Source of the DNA: Phycisphaerales bacterium
GTDB taxonomy: Bacteria; Planctomycetota; Phycisphaerae; Phycisphaerales; UBA1924
Assembly: GCA_026982035.1 (NCBI GenBank)
Contig: JALSHW010000290.1
Span: 1 to 10,753, forward strand
Direction: 5' to 3'
Length of the DNA stretch: 10,753 bases
The translations under genes were made by a program, and so were the position numbers. Below, one piece after another: positions 1 through 6,980 of the stretch. The notes under the pieces are model-generated. The model saw nothing but the letters and a program-made list of their open reading frames with translations. It was not told where the DNA came from and did not search any database. The stretch's first letter is position 1. Every line of letters starts with the position of its first letter.

Positions 1-106
1 CATACGCCTCCACCCGAATATGCGACTTCCCCACCCGCTCCCCACTCCCAAGCCCAGTCGTCCCCGAATCACCCGTCCGCGTGTAGATTTTCGTCAGTTT
101 CACCAT
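1..106 (-). CDS. ATP:cob(I)alamin adenosyltransferase, PduO type (N-terminal fragment, runs off the left edge)
   Basis: Reading the minus strand from the ATG at 106-104 gives an open frame of 35 complete codons to the window edge, beginning [20 protein letters not shown] and ending RVEAY. The basic N-terminus followed by Y-T-R-T-G-D-x-G-T-T-G-L is the ATP-binding signature of PduO/MMAB-type adenosyltransferases. The spacing to R-V-E-A-Y also fits that family. These enzymes move the adenosyl group of ATP to cob(I)alamin to make coenzyme B12 in the cytoplasm, and work as trimers. The rest of the protein (family usually about 180-200 residues) lies outside the window. No Shine-Dalgarno sequence precedes the ATG; a -10-like hexamer lies six bases upstream. 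The gene diverges from recJ with a 41-nt gap. The family call rests on the motif only, but the motif is distinctive. Confidence 0.85.
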   Translation of the reverse strand, partial: MVKLTKIYTRTGDSGTTGLGSGERVGKSHIRVEAY

Positions 107-112
107 ACCAAT

Positions 113-118
113 AGTGTA
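113..118 (-). promoter_or_regulatory. -10-like hexamer positioned for leaderless transcription of the adenosyltransferase gene
   Basis: On the minus strand TACACT (matching TANNNT) is followed by exactly six bases, ATTGGT, and then the ATG at 106. That spacing would put the transcription start on the A of the start codon. No purine-rich ribosome binding site precedes the ATG, which is consistent. There is no recognisable -35 at 17 bp; that stretch is the G-rich complement of the C tracts. A six-base match of this kind can arise by chance. Confidence 0.4.
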
Positions 119-130
119 TCCTATTCCCTA

Positions 131-147
131 CCCCCCCGGACCCCCCC
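131..147. other. C7-GGA-C7 tract (G-rich on the minus strand) abutting the recJ start codon
   Basis: Two runs of seven C separated by GGA sit directly before the recJ ATG. The minus strand therefore has two G7 runs separated by TCC. Each G7 run could split into two GGG blocks, so the strand has the composition of a possible intramolecular G-quadruplex and the plus strand of an i-motif. The tract occupies the place where a Shine-Dalgarno sequence would be and holds none. Structure formation is inference. Confidence 0.45.
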
Positions 148-1905
148 ATGCCAATCCAACTCGAACAACAACTCAATCAAGGCCTCACCCGCACCTGGGA
201 TACCTCCAAAATCTCCTCAGACTCAATAAACCTCATCACCAGAGTCATGGCCGCCCGAAATCTCCACGACCAAAAATCCGCCAACGATTTCCTCAACCCA
301 ACCCTCGCAACCCTCCACAACCCCTCCCTCATCCCAGACCTCGACAAAGCCGCCCAACGAATCCTCGCCGCCATCGACAAAAACGAAAAAATCACCATCT
401 TCGGCGATTACGATGTCGACGGCATCACCGCCACCGCAATCCTCTACCACATCCTCAACACCATCGCACCAAAAACCACAGTCAACACCTACATCCCCCA
501 CCGCCTCGACGAGGGCTATGGCCTCAACAAATCCGCAATTGACACCCTCGCCGACCAAGGCACCAAACTCCTCATCACCGTCGACTGCGGCATCACCGCC
601 AACACCCCCGCACTCCGCGCAAAAGAACTCGGCGTAGACCTCATCATCACCGACCACCACAACCCCCCAACCAACCTCGACGACATGCCCGATTGCTACG
701 CCGTCGTCCACCCCCGCCGCCCAGACTCCACCTACCCCTTCGGCGAACTCTGCGGCGCAGGCGTCGCCTACAAACTCGCCTGGCGCATCGCCACCCTCCA
801 CTGCAAATCAGAAACCGTCACCCCACAACTCCGCACAACCCTCCTGGACCTCCTCACCCTCGCCGCCCTGGGCACCATCGCCGATGTCGTCCCCCTCATC
901 GACGAAAACCGCACCATCACCAAGTTCGGCCTCGCCAAAATCAAATCCACCCCCATCCAAGGCCTCCACGCACTCATCCACGCCTCCAATCTCGACACCA
1001 ACCAAGTCGACGCCGAAGCCGTCGGCTTCCGCCTCGCCCCCCGCCTCAACGCCATCGGACGACTCGGACACGCCGCCGATGCCCTCGAACTCATGACCAC
1101 CGCCACAGGCAATCGCGCCACAGAACTCGCCGAACAACTCTCCAAACTCAACGACGACCGCCGAGCCACCGAACAACGCATCCTCAAACAAGCCCTCGAA
1201 ATGGCCCAGCAACAAGGCATGACCAGCCCCGACAAAAGAGCCATCATCCTCGCCCACCAAGACTGGCACCCCGGCGTCGTAGGCATCGTCTGCTCCCGCC
1301 TCGTCGACCGCTTCGCCCGCCCCACCATCCTCATGCAACGCAAAGACGGCCTCTGCAAAGGATCAGCCCGCTCCATCAACGGCTACTCCATCCACGAAGC
1401 TCTCGAATCCGCCGCAACCCACCTCAAAACCTTCGGAGGCCACGACATGGCCGCCGGACTCACCTGCGACGAATCCAACTTCCAAAACCTCGTAGAATCC
1501 ATCACCCACCACGCCAACACCAACCTCACCCCAGACGACCTCACCCACACACTCAAAATCGACGCCATCGCCAAAATCGACGAACTCACCGAGCAAACCC
1601 TCACCACCCTAGAAAACCTCGCCCCCTTCGGCGCCGGAAACCCCCGCATCAAAATCCTCATCCAAAACGCCAAAATCAACGGCCGCCCAGAACCCTTCGG
1701 AAAAACCGGCACCCACCTCTCCCTACGAGTCGGCGACGCCGATCACAAAGGCCAAGTCATCCGCATCATCGGCTGGAGTTGGTGGCAAAAAGCCCGAGAC
1801 ATCGCCCCGGGCTCAGTAGTCAATCTGGTCATCGAACCAAAACTCTCAAGATGGAACGGCCGAACACGAATCGAACCAATCCTCAACGACCTCCAGCTCT
1901 GCTAG
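148..1905 (+). CDS. recJ: Single-stranded-DNA-specific exonuclease RecJ
   Basis: This 585-residue protein matches RecJ along its whole length (E. coli RecJ is about 577). It is a 5'-3' exonuclease on single-stranded DNA in the RecF recombination pathway and in mismatch and base-excision repair, in the cytoplasm. DHH-domain motifs are in order: GDYDVDG (86-92), VDCG (145-148), TDHH (168-171) and ALGTIADVVPL (240-250). RLNAIGRL follows at 299-306. The DHHA1 part has HPGVVG (374-379), GSARSI (405-410) and FGGHDMAAG (429-437). An OB-like C-terminal region (about 465-585) follows, ending in the motif-poor SRWNGRTRIEPI. All expected metal-binding aspartates and histidines are visible, so it should be active. 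There is no ribosome binding site, only C tracts, but the start agrees with the family N-terminus. It is the only gene here on the plus strand and has strongly C/A-ending codons. Its stop lies 9 nt from the stop of the convergent TPR gene. Confidence 0.97.
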   Translation: MPIQLEQQLNQGLTRTWDTSKISSDSINLITRVMAARNLHDQKSANDFLNPTLATLHNPSLIPDLDKAAQRILAAIDKNEKITIFGDYDVDGITATAILYHILNTIAPKTTVNTYIPHRLDEGYGLNKSAIDTLADQGTKLLITVDCGITANTPALRAKELGVDLIITDHHNPPTNLDDMPDCYAVVHPRRPDSTYPFGELCGAGVAYKLAWRIATLHCKSETVTPQLRTTLLDLLTLAALGTIADVVPLIDENRTITKFGLAKIKSTPIQGLHALIHASNLDTNQVDAEAVGFRLAPRLNAIGRLGHAADALELMTTATGNRATELAEQLSKLNDDRRATEQRILKQALEMAQQQGMTSPDKRAIILAHQDWHPGVVGIVCSRLVDRFARPTILMQRKDGLCKGSARSINGYSIHEALESAATHLKTFGGHDMAAGLTCDESNFQNLVESITHHANTNLTPDDLTHTLKIDAIAKIDELTEQTLTTLENLAPFGAGNPRIKILIQNAKINGRPEPFGKTGTHLSLRVGDADHKGQVIRIIGWSWWQKARDIAPGSVVNLVIEPKLSRWNGRTRIEPILNDLQLC

Positions 1906-1914
1906 AAGCCAAAC

Positions 1915-3147
1915 TCACTTCGTCGGCACACTCGCCACGACCTGAGCTTTCAATCGAGCAATAAAGTTCTGAAATTCCTCATTGGACGGATCAAGCGATC
2001 CCGCCCGAGTCGCACTTGACAACGCACCCTGATACATCCCAAGGTCCCGCTGCAACACCGCCCGGAACGCAAAGAGTTCAGCATCCGAGTTGTTCCGATC
2101 AATCGCATCATTGATGGCAGTCAACGCCTTATCAAAATCCCCACTCCGACGATGAATCATCGACCACAACACATACCCCTCATGCGAGTTGGGCTGCATC
2201 CCCACAATCCGAGCCGCGGCCCGTCGTGCCGTACGATCATCATTGATCGAATACGAAGTATTCCCCAAACCAAGCCACGCATCAATATCGCTCTTCCCAT
2301 TGTCTTGAGAAAGCAAATCCTGATAAATCGACCGCGCCTCAACAGGACGCCCAGTCCCCACAAGCGCCTTGGCATGCAACAACTTCAAATCCCGGCGATC
2401 CTTGTGCTCATAGTTTTGAATCAACGCCGAGATATTCCGCTCCGCATCACCAAACCGCCCATTGACCATCTGTGTATGAATCAACTGCTCAAGAATCCCA
2501 GTATCATCCGGGGCAAGCAATCGAGCATCACGGAAGTGCAACTCCGCTTGCTTCGGGTCTTTTTCAATCAACGCAATATGCCCAAGCGTCTGCTGAATCC
2601 CAGCATTGTTGGCCGACATCGGAAGCATCCGAAGATACCGCGCCGCTTGCTCAGTCCGATCAAGATCAATCATCATCTCCGCAGCCGCAACTGCATACCC
2701 AGGATTGTAATCATCAAACTCACACGCATTCTCAAAATGCGTCAACGCCTCTTCAGGACGATTGAGCCGCTCATACACCACCCCAAGGTAGTAATGCGTA
2801 TCAGAATCCTCAGGACTCAGCGTCTCAGCCGTCTGCAAACTCCGAATCGCATTGCCCAGATCACCCATCTCAATGAGAATCCGACCACGCAACACATGGC
2901 TCTTGACCACCGTGTCATTGATCGCTATCGAACCATCAACCTTCGTCAACGCCTTGTCCAAATCACCAGCCAAAAACGCCTGTCGAGCCAAATCCCATTC
3001 CGTCGCCGACTTGAGAAAACTCATCTTCTCCTTAGCGAGTGAAATGTGTTCCTGCGTGTACTTCCCGTGCCCAACCGAACATCCAACCAAAGTCGGGATG
3101 GCCATTGCCGCCGTGAGAACCAATGCGATACCAGAGAGATTCTTCAT
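1915..3147 (-). CDS. TPR-repeat outer-membrane-type lipoprotein, possible secretin partner
   Basis: The start at 3147 is chosen over an upstream in-frame ATG at 3174. It is preceded by GGGAG nine bases away, and the protein then begins with a clean lipoprotein signal: MKN, a hydrophobic stretch, and the lipobox L20-V-G-C23. The 410-residue product is otherwise almost entirely tetratricopeptide helices. About ten units can be read between residues 50 and 390, for example GDLDKAL at 61-67, RPEEALTHFENA at 130-141, PKQAELHFRDARLLAP at 198-213 and GDFDKALTAINDAI at 336-349. TPR domains bind proteins. The gene follows the secretin by 57 nt in the same direction and is probably its operon partner. 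Pilotins of the PilF/PilW type are TPR lipoproteins that help secretins insert into the outer membrane, so such a role is a reasonable inference, but this protein is longer than classical PilF (about 250) and the homology is not established here. Confidence 0.85.
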   Translation of the reverse strand: MKNLSGIALVLTAAMAIPTLVGCSVGHGKYTQEHISLAKEKMSFLKSATEWDLARQAFLAGDLDKALTKVDGSIAINDTVVKSHVLRGRILIEMGDLGNAIRSLQTAETLSPEDSDTHYYLGVVYERLNRPEEALTHFENACEFDDYNPGYAVAAAEMMIDLDRTEQAARYLRMLPMSANNAGIQQTLGHIALIEKDPKQAELHFRDARLLAPDDTGILEQLIHTQMVNGRFGDAERNISALIQNYEHKDRRDLKLLHAKALVGTGRPVEARSIYQDLLSQDNGKSDIDAWLGLGNTSYSINDDRTARRAAARIVGMQPNSHEGYVLWSMIHRRSGDFDKALTAINDAIDRNNSDAELFAFRAVLQRDLGMYQGALSSATRAGSLDPSNEEFQNFIARLKAQVVASVPTK

Positions 3148-3204
3148 GTCTGTATACTCCCGGGGAAAACGCACCCGTTGTTGATGTGTGTAAACTGTTC
3201 GTAC

Positions 3205-5892
3205 TTATTCAAAGTCGCCTGTGGGAACCTCGGTGAAGATCGTCTCAGATGAATCCGATCCATCCTCAAAAATCTCCAACTCATCACCGCCATCGGCCAT
3301 CTCGGTTGCCTCAGAAACATCCTCCGAATCAACCGCATTGGCACTCGTCCAATCGCTCGCACTCAAAGGCCAATCAAGCTGAAGTGCTCCGCCACCAGGC
3401 AGCGAAATAATCAACTGACCAGAAATCGAAGCAAACTCCTGCTCGATCCCAATACCAGGAGCAACCTCCTCGTACCCAAACTCCTCCCACTGCGCCTCAC
3501 TGAAATCATCAGGAAGCACCCCAGAACCAGCAACCTCTTCAATAAACGGCCCAGGATCAAATGACTCCACATCAAACGATCCCGACCCATCCGATACGAT
3601 CTCCGAGGAAATCTCCGAATACTCCGAATCACCGATCATCTCAGAACCCATTTCAGTCTCAGCAACATCAAACGATGCTTCCCCAAAACCTTCACCTTCA
3701 AATCCAGACTCATATCCAGATTCAAATCCGGGCTCAACGATCTCCGTATAAGTCACAATCTCTTGAGGCACAGACTCAGGCACAGAAACCTCAGAATCCA
3801 TCATGAACTCTTCAGCACCCTCAAACGATTCCGAAGCATCCGACACCGGCTCAAACACCTCGGCAATTTCCTCATATCCAGATTCGTCACCAGATTCAAA
3901 AGAATCCGACTCAAATCCATCAACCTCAGGAGCAGGCCAAGCAATCCCATCAAGCGGGCTCACCTCAACCACCGGAGCAACCTCATGAGGCAAGTGGAAC
4001 GCGCCACTCCCCTGATTCAGCAACTCGCCATGCATAATACTCTGAATCATCGCACGGCTCGGTGCATGACTCATCTCACCAGTCAATTCCGTACGCATCG
4101 CACGAGCATCAGGAGAGTTGGGCTGCAAACGCAACGCCTGGTCAATCTTGGCAAGCGCCTTCTCCGTGTTCCCGCTGTCGGCAAGACGACGAGCATCAAT
4201 CAAAATCTGACCAATCCGACGCTCACGCGACCAAGGCAACAAACCCTTCCGAGCACCAAAACGAGCATGCTCAACAAACTCATTGCCACGATCACCAGTC
4301 TCAGCCAAAATCGTATCATTGACAATCGAAGGCGTAATCAAGAAAATAATCTCACTCCGACGAGTCGAATCATCATTCCCCCGGAACGCCTGACCAATCA
4401 TCGGAATATTCCCAAGCAACGGCACCTGACGACGAGTCGCAGTGGTCGTCTCGGTGAACAATCCACCAAGCACCACCGTCTGACCATCACGAACCATCAC
4501 ATTGGTCGTCATCTCCGTGGTATCCTCATCCGGAATCGTAATCGTTGCACCAGTATTATCCGTAATGCTCCGAAGCTTAAAACTCGAAACCTGAGGACGA
4601 AGCTCCAAACGAATCAAACCAGTCTGTGAAACAAAAGGACGAACCGCAAGCTCAGTACCAACCTCAAGGAACTCAACCGTCTGTGTCGTTGCAGTCGTCG
4701 TGCTGGTCGTATTCAAATACCCGACCCGAGTACCAACCAACACCCGCGCTGGCTGACGATTCAAAGTCAAAATCTTTGGATTCGACACAATCGTCACATC
4801 CGTCACTTCATCAAGCACACGCATAAACACCGCAACATCACCATTGACAAGCCCCGCCTTGAGCGTCGCAGGCCCAGCAGTATTTCCAACATTCGATGAC
4901 ACCCCACTGACATCGCCACCACCATTGGGCACCGCAACATTCGTCCCATCAACAAGCTGACCCTTCCCACCAATCAACCCATCAATCACACTCAAAGGCC
5001 CACCAGTCCCCACAAAGTCCGTAAAATTCAAATTCTTGATCAACGCAAAATCAACACCAAAAGCATTCGCCTCATTCAACGCCGTCTGCAAAATCGTCGC
5101 CTCAACCAAAACCTGCGTCGGCTTGGTATCAAGCTCCCTGAGTAATCCCATGATCTCCTCAACCTGCTCCTCATAATCATGAATCACAATCGATGCCGAC
5201 GACGCATAAGTATCAGCACCAGCAGGAGCCCCCTCAGAAATCTGGAACGACGCCGTAGCAGCATGGGTCGAAATCGACCCATTCTCAGACAACAACTCCT
5301 TGGCAAACTCCGCAGCATCCGCAGAATTCAAATAGTCCAAATGCAAAATCCGAGAAATCGGCCGACGAGTCGCCCGCTCAAACTCCTCTAGTTCCTCACG
5401 GGTATACACATAAATAAAGTTCCCCTTCTCGATATACCCAAACCCATTGACATTCAAAATCGAATCGAGTGCCTCATAAAAAGTCACCCCATACAAATCC
5501 GCCGTCACCGTCGCCTGGACAGTATTGGAAGTAATAATATTCCGTTGCGACTGAATCGAAAGCAACTGCAAAATATTCCCAAGGTCTTCATTGTTCACAT
5601 GGAGATCAACAAGGTCATACTCAGAAACCTCAACCTCACCAGACAACCCAGCAATATCATCGTCCCCAAGCGAAGGGGCAAACGCTCCCTGTGTCCCCTC
5701 ACCCATCGACTCTTCTTCCCCTTGCTGCGTAAACGCCTCAAGCAAACCAAAAGCCCCAGAATCCCCACCCATGTCCTGGGCCATCACAGGTGCCGCAATC
5801 CCGGCACCAAGTGCCAAAACAAGTGCAGGAGTGATCGTGCTCATCTTCGCACGGGTTAGAAAGGTGAAACAAGTATTGGCTGTGTGACTCAT
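3205..5892 (-). CDS. Type II/IV pilus-type secretin with internal TPR unit and long acidic C-terminal tail
   Basis: The start at 5892 has GAGG seven bases upstream; the frame opens earlier at 5943, and an adjacent ATG lies at 5895. Residues 17-39 form the signal-peptide core ending APVMAQ. Residues 91-165 resemble the short N0/STN domain. Residues 176-255 (RRPISRILHLDYLNSADA to the VEEIM helix) resemble a secretin N domain. Residues 258-524 are the beta-barrel secretin domain, with TIVSNPKILTLN (367-378), VLGGLF (474-479), the signature VPLLGNIPMIGQAF (490-503) and RSEIIFLITPSIV (512-524). The protein should form the multimeric outer-membrane gate of a type II secretion or type IV pilus machine. 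Residues 563-600 make one TPR-like hairpin. From about 640 to the end the protein is rich in Glu, Asp, Ser, Gly and Phe, unlike standard GspD or PilQ. It lies downstream of three prepilin genes and the small membrane protein, and upstream of a TPR lipoprotein. Confidence 0.93.
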   Translation of the reverse strand: MSHTANTCFTFLTRAKMSTITPALVLALGAGIAAPVMAQDMGGDSGAFGLLEAFTQQGEEESMGEGTQGAFAPSLGDDDIAGLSGEVEVSEYDLVDLHVNNEDLGNILQLLSIQSQRNIITSNTVQATVTADLYGVTFYEALDSILNVNGFGYIEKGNFIYVYTREELEEFERATRRPISRILHLDYLNSADAAEFAKELLSENGSISTHAATASFQISEGAPAGADTYASSASIVIHDYEEQVEEIMGLLRELDTKPTQVLVEATILQTALNEANAFGVDFALIKNLNFTDFVGTGGPLSVIDGLIGGKGQLVDGTNVAVPNGGGDVSGVSSNVGNTAGPATLKAGLVNGDVAVFMRVLDEVTDVTIVSNPKILTLNRQPARVLVGTRVGYLNTTSTTTATTQTVEFLEVGTELAVRPFVSQTGLIRLELRPQVSSFKLRSITDNTGATITIPDEDTTEMTTNVMVRDGQTVVLGGLFTETTTATRRQVPLLGNIPMIGQAFRGNDDSTRRSEIIFLITPSIVNDTILAETGDRGNEFVEHARFGARKGLLPWSRERRIGQILIDARRLADSGNTEKALAKIDQALRLQPNSPDARAMRTELTGEMSHAPSRAMIQSIMHGELLNQGSGAFHLPHEVAPVVEVSPLDGIAWPAPEVDGFESDSFESGDESGYEEIAEVFEPVSDASESFEGAEEFMMDSEVSVPESVPQEIVTYTEIVEPGFESGYESGFEGEGFGEASFDVAETEMGSEMIGDSEYSEISSEIVSDGSGSFDVESFDPGPFIEEVAGSGVLPDDFSEAQWEEFGYEEVAPGIGIEQEFASISGQLIISLPGGGALQLDWPLSASDWTSANAVDSEDVSEATEMADGGDELEIFEDGSDSSETIFTEVPTGDFE

Positions 5893-5981
5893 CATTGATC
5901 CTCGCGGAAGTTGCTCATTCTGACTGTCTGCCGAATACTGCACGGCCAGACCTGATTGCTGCTAAAGATTCGGCCTAAAAG

Positions 5982-6028
5982 GTCACCCACTTTGCGCATC
6001 CCCCCAACTTTGCACAGGAATCACCCAC
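5982..6028 (-). repeat. Two interleaved direct repeats upstream of the secretin gene
   Basis: On the minus strand the motif G(T/C)GCAAAGT followed by a G-rich stretch occurs twice with an 18-bp period (GTGCAAAGT at 6015-6007 and GCGCAAAGT at 5997-5989). The octamers TGGGTGAT (6028-6021) and TGGGTGAC (5989-5982) flank the pair. The cluster lies about 90-135 nt upstream of the secretin ATG, in the 174-nt gap after the small membrane gene. It could be a regulator-binding region. No convincing -35/-10 pair and no terminator was found in the gap. Confidence 0.35.
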
Positions 6029-6066
6029 CCATCTTCACAACAGGCGACCGATAACCTCCCAAACCA

Positions 6067-6318
6067 TCAATCATCCTTCTCAATCGCCTTTCGATTCGAT
6101 TCCCAATACACTCCCCCAGAATCGTCCACCCCATCCCCATCAACACCCCCCTCATCAACACCAGAACCCTCTCCCCGCTCCTTAGGTTCAGCAAGCGCAC
6201 TCCGAGGAATATCCGTCACCAACCGAAGCTTGGCCCAAATCAACACCCCCGCAAGCATTCCAAGCGAAAGCATAAAAGTAAGAGCCCGAGCACGCCGTTC
6301 ATTAATCTTGGTGTTCAT
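6067..6318 (-). CDS. Small single-pass membrane protein of unknown function in the pilus gene cluster
   Basis: The ATG at 6318 has GGAGGA nine bases upstream and is preferred over the upstream in-frame start at 6393. The 83-residue product has a basic N-terminus (KINERRARA), one predicted membrane segment at about residues 12-31 (ALTFMLSLGMLAGVLIWAKL), and a hydrophilic acidic tail rich in Gly, Asp and Glu (GSGVDEGGVDGDGVDDSGG). Lys and Arg before the segment and the acidic tail after it suggest N-in/C-out topology. I do not recognise a family. Its place between the minor pilin and the secretin suggests a bitopic accessory component of the same machine, in the way PilN/PilO or GspC-like proteins are bitopic, but no sequence similarity to those is visible. 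The ribosome binding site lies in the 3' arm of a hairpin that is followed by a T run. Confidence 0.7.
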   Translation of the reverse strand: MNTKINERRARALTFMLSLGMLAGVLIWAKLRLVTDIPRSALAEPKERGEGSGVDEGGVDGDGVDDSGGVYWESNRKAIEKDD

Positions 6319-6320
6319 AC

Positions 6321-6350
6321 AAAAAAATCCTCCGATCCACATATCGGAGG
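6321..6350 (-). terminator. Hairpin plus T run containing the downstream ribosome binding site (terminator or attenuator)
   Basis: On the minus strand CCTCCGAT (6350-6343) pairs perfectly with ATCGGAGG (6336-6329) across a 6-nt loop, and A-T7 follows immediately (6328-6321). That is the layout of an intrinsic terminator, about 50 nt after the stop of the minor pilin gene. The 3' arm contains GGAGGA, which is also the ribosome binding site for the ATG at 6318. The same structure could therefore both stop transcription and hide the translation start. Confidence 0.7.
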
Positions 6351-6399
6351 CCCAGAAACACCCATTTCCTACAAACAACAACTCCCCCACCAATTCCCA

Positions 6400-6954
6400 T
6401 CAGTTCAACTGCACAACCGTCACACGCCCAGTAAACGCCGCTATATCAATCCGAAACCGAGAATCCGGACCAACAATCTCCACCGACCCACCATCCGAAA
6501 GCGTCGCAGACCCAGCAGCCGCAATCGGCGCACCCATCTCATCAAAAATAACCGCAGACCCACCATTAAAACTAATATTCTCCAAAAACGACCCGCCAAA
6601 CTGATCCTCATCCAACAGCGTCCTGTACCGCTGCCCAGGCCCCTTGGCATCAAACAACGCATCAGCATCAGGATCAATCGCCCCGCCAAACACACGCGTC
6701 AGCGTATACATATTGGCATCCTCATCAAACACCACCGCCCGCTCCTCCTGATACGCCAAAGCATCCATCTGAGCAAAAGTAATATCCGCCACCACCGAAC
6801 GAACAGCAGACTGAATACGCAACACCCCAACAGACCCCATCGAAGGAATCACCAACGCCGCAGAAATACCCAAAATCGCTATCACAATCAAAAGCTCAAT
6901 CAGCGTATATCCACTGCAAGTTCTCAATACTCCATCACTCTTGCCCTCGTTCAT
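6400..6954 (-). CDS. GspH/FimT-like minor prepilin
   Basis: The ATG at 6954 has GGAGG five bases upstream and is preferred over an in-frame start at 6984. The 184-residue product has a 15-residue leader ending in Gly and the type III signal G15|YTLIE20, with Glu at +5, then a hydrophobic helix to about residue 38 (LLIVIAILGISAALVIPSM). The soluble part starts with helix QSAVRSVVADITFAQMDALAYQ. A beta-rich C-terminus follows, with ISFNGGSAVIFDEMGAP (127-143) and FRIDIAAFTGRVTVV (167-181). That pattern (strand, Gly, R-x-I-x-V, GRV) is the GspH/FimT fold. Such minor pseudopilins cap or prime the pilus tip in the periplasm after processing by the prepilin peptidase. The gene starts 26 nt after the stop of the upstream pilin gene, so the two are probably cotranscribed. 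Confidence 0.88.
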   Translation of the reverse strand: MNEGKSDGVLRTCSGYTLIELLIVIAILGISAALVIPSMGSVGVLRIQSAVRSVVADITFAQMDALAYQEERAVVFDEDANMYTLTRVFGGAIDPDADALFDAKGPGQRYRTLLDEDQFGGSFLENISFNGGSAVIFDEMGAPIAAAGSATLSDGGSVEIVGPDSRFRIDIAAFTGRVTVVQLN

Positions 6955-6980
6955 ACCAACCTCCAAAAAATCCCCCCACA

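Noticed and set aside
223..801. Long minus-strand open frame of 192 codons inside recJ, rich in Gly, Val and Asp
   Set aside because: It is antisense to well-matched recJ and arises from the C-rich plus strand, which yields few minus-strand stops. No motif or ribosome binding site.
693..1964. 423-codon plus-strand frame rich in Arg, Pro and His overlapping recJ
   Set aside because: The composition is that of an out-of-frame reading of C-rich codons, and recJ motifs are in the other frame across the same region.
3600..3930. Short similar DNA stretches (tcaaatccag, tcatatccaga) taken as a possible repeat array or CRISPR
   Set aside because: They are irregularly spaced and in frame within the secretin tail, where they simply encode the Gly-Phe/Tyr-Glu-Ser motifs.
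3763..4629. 288-codon plus-strand frame rich in Arg, Asn and Thr opposite the secretin
   Set aside because: It is antisense to the conserved secretin domain and to the tail, with low-complexity composition expected from a shadow frame.
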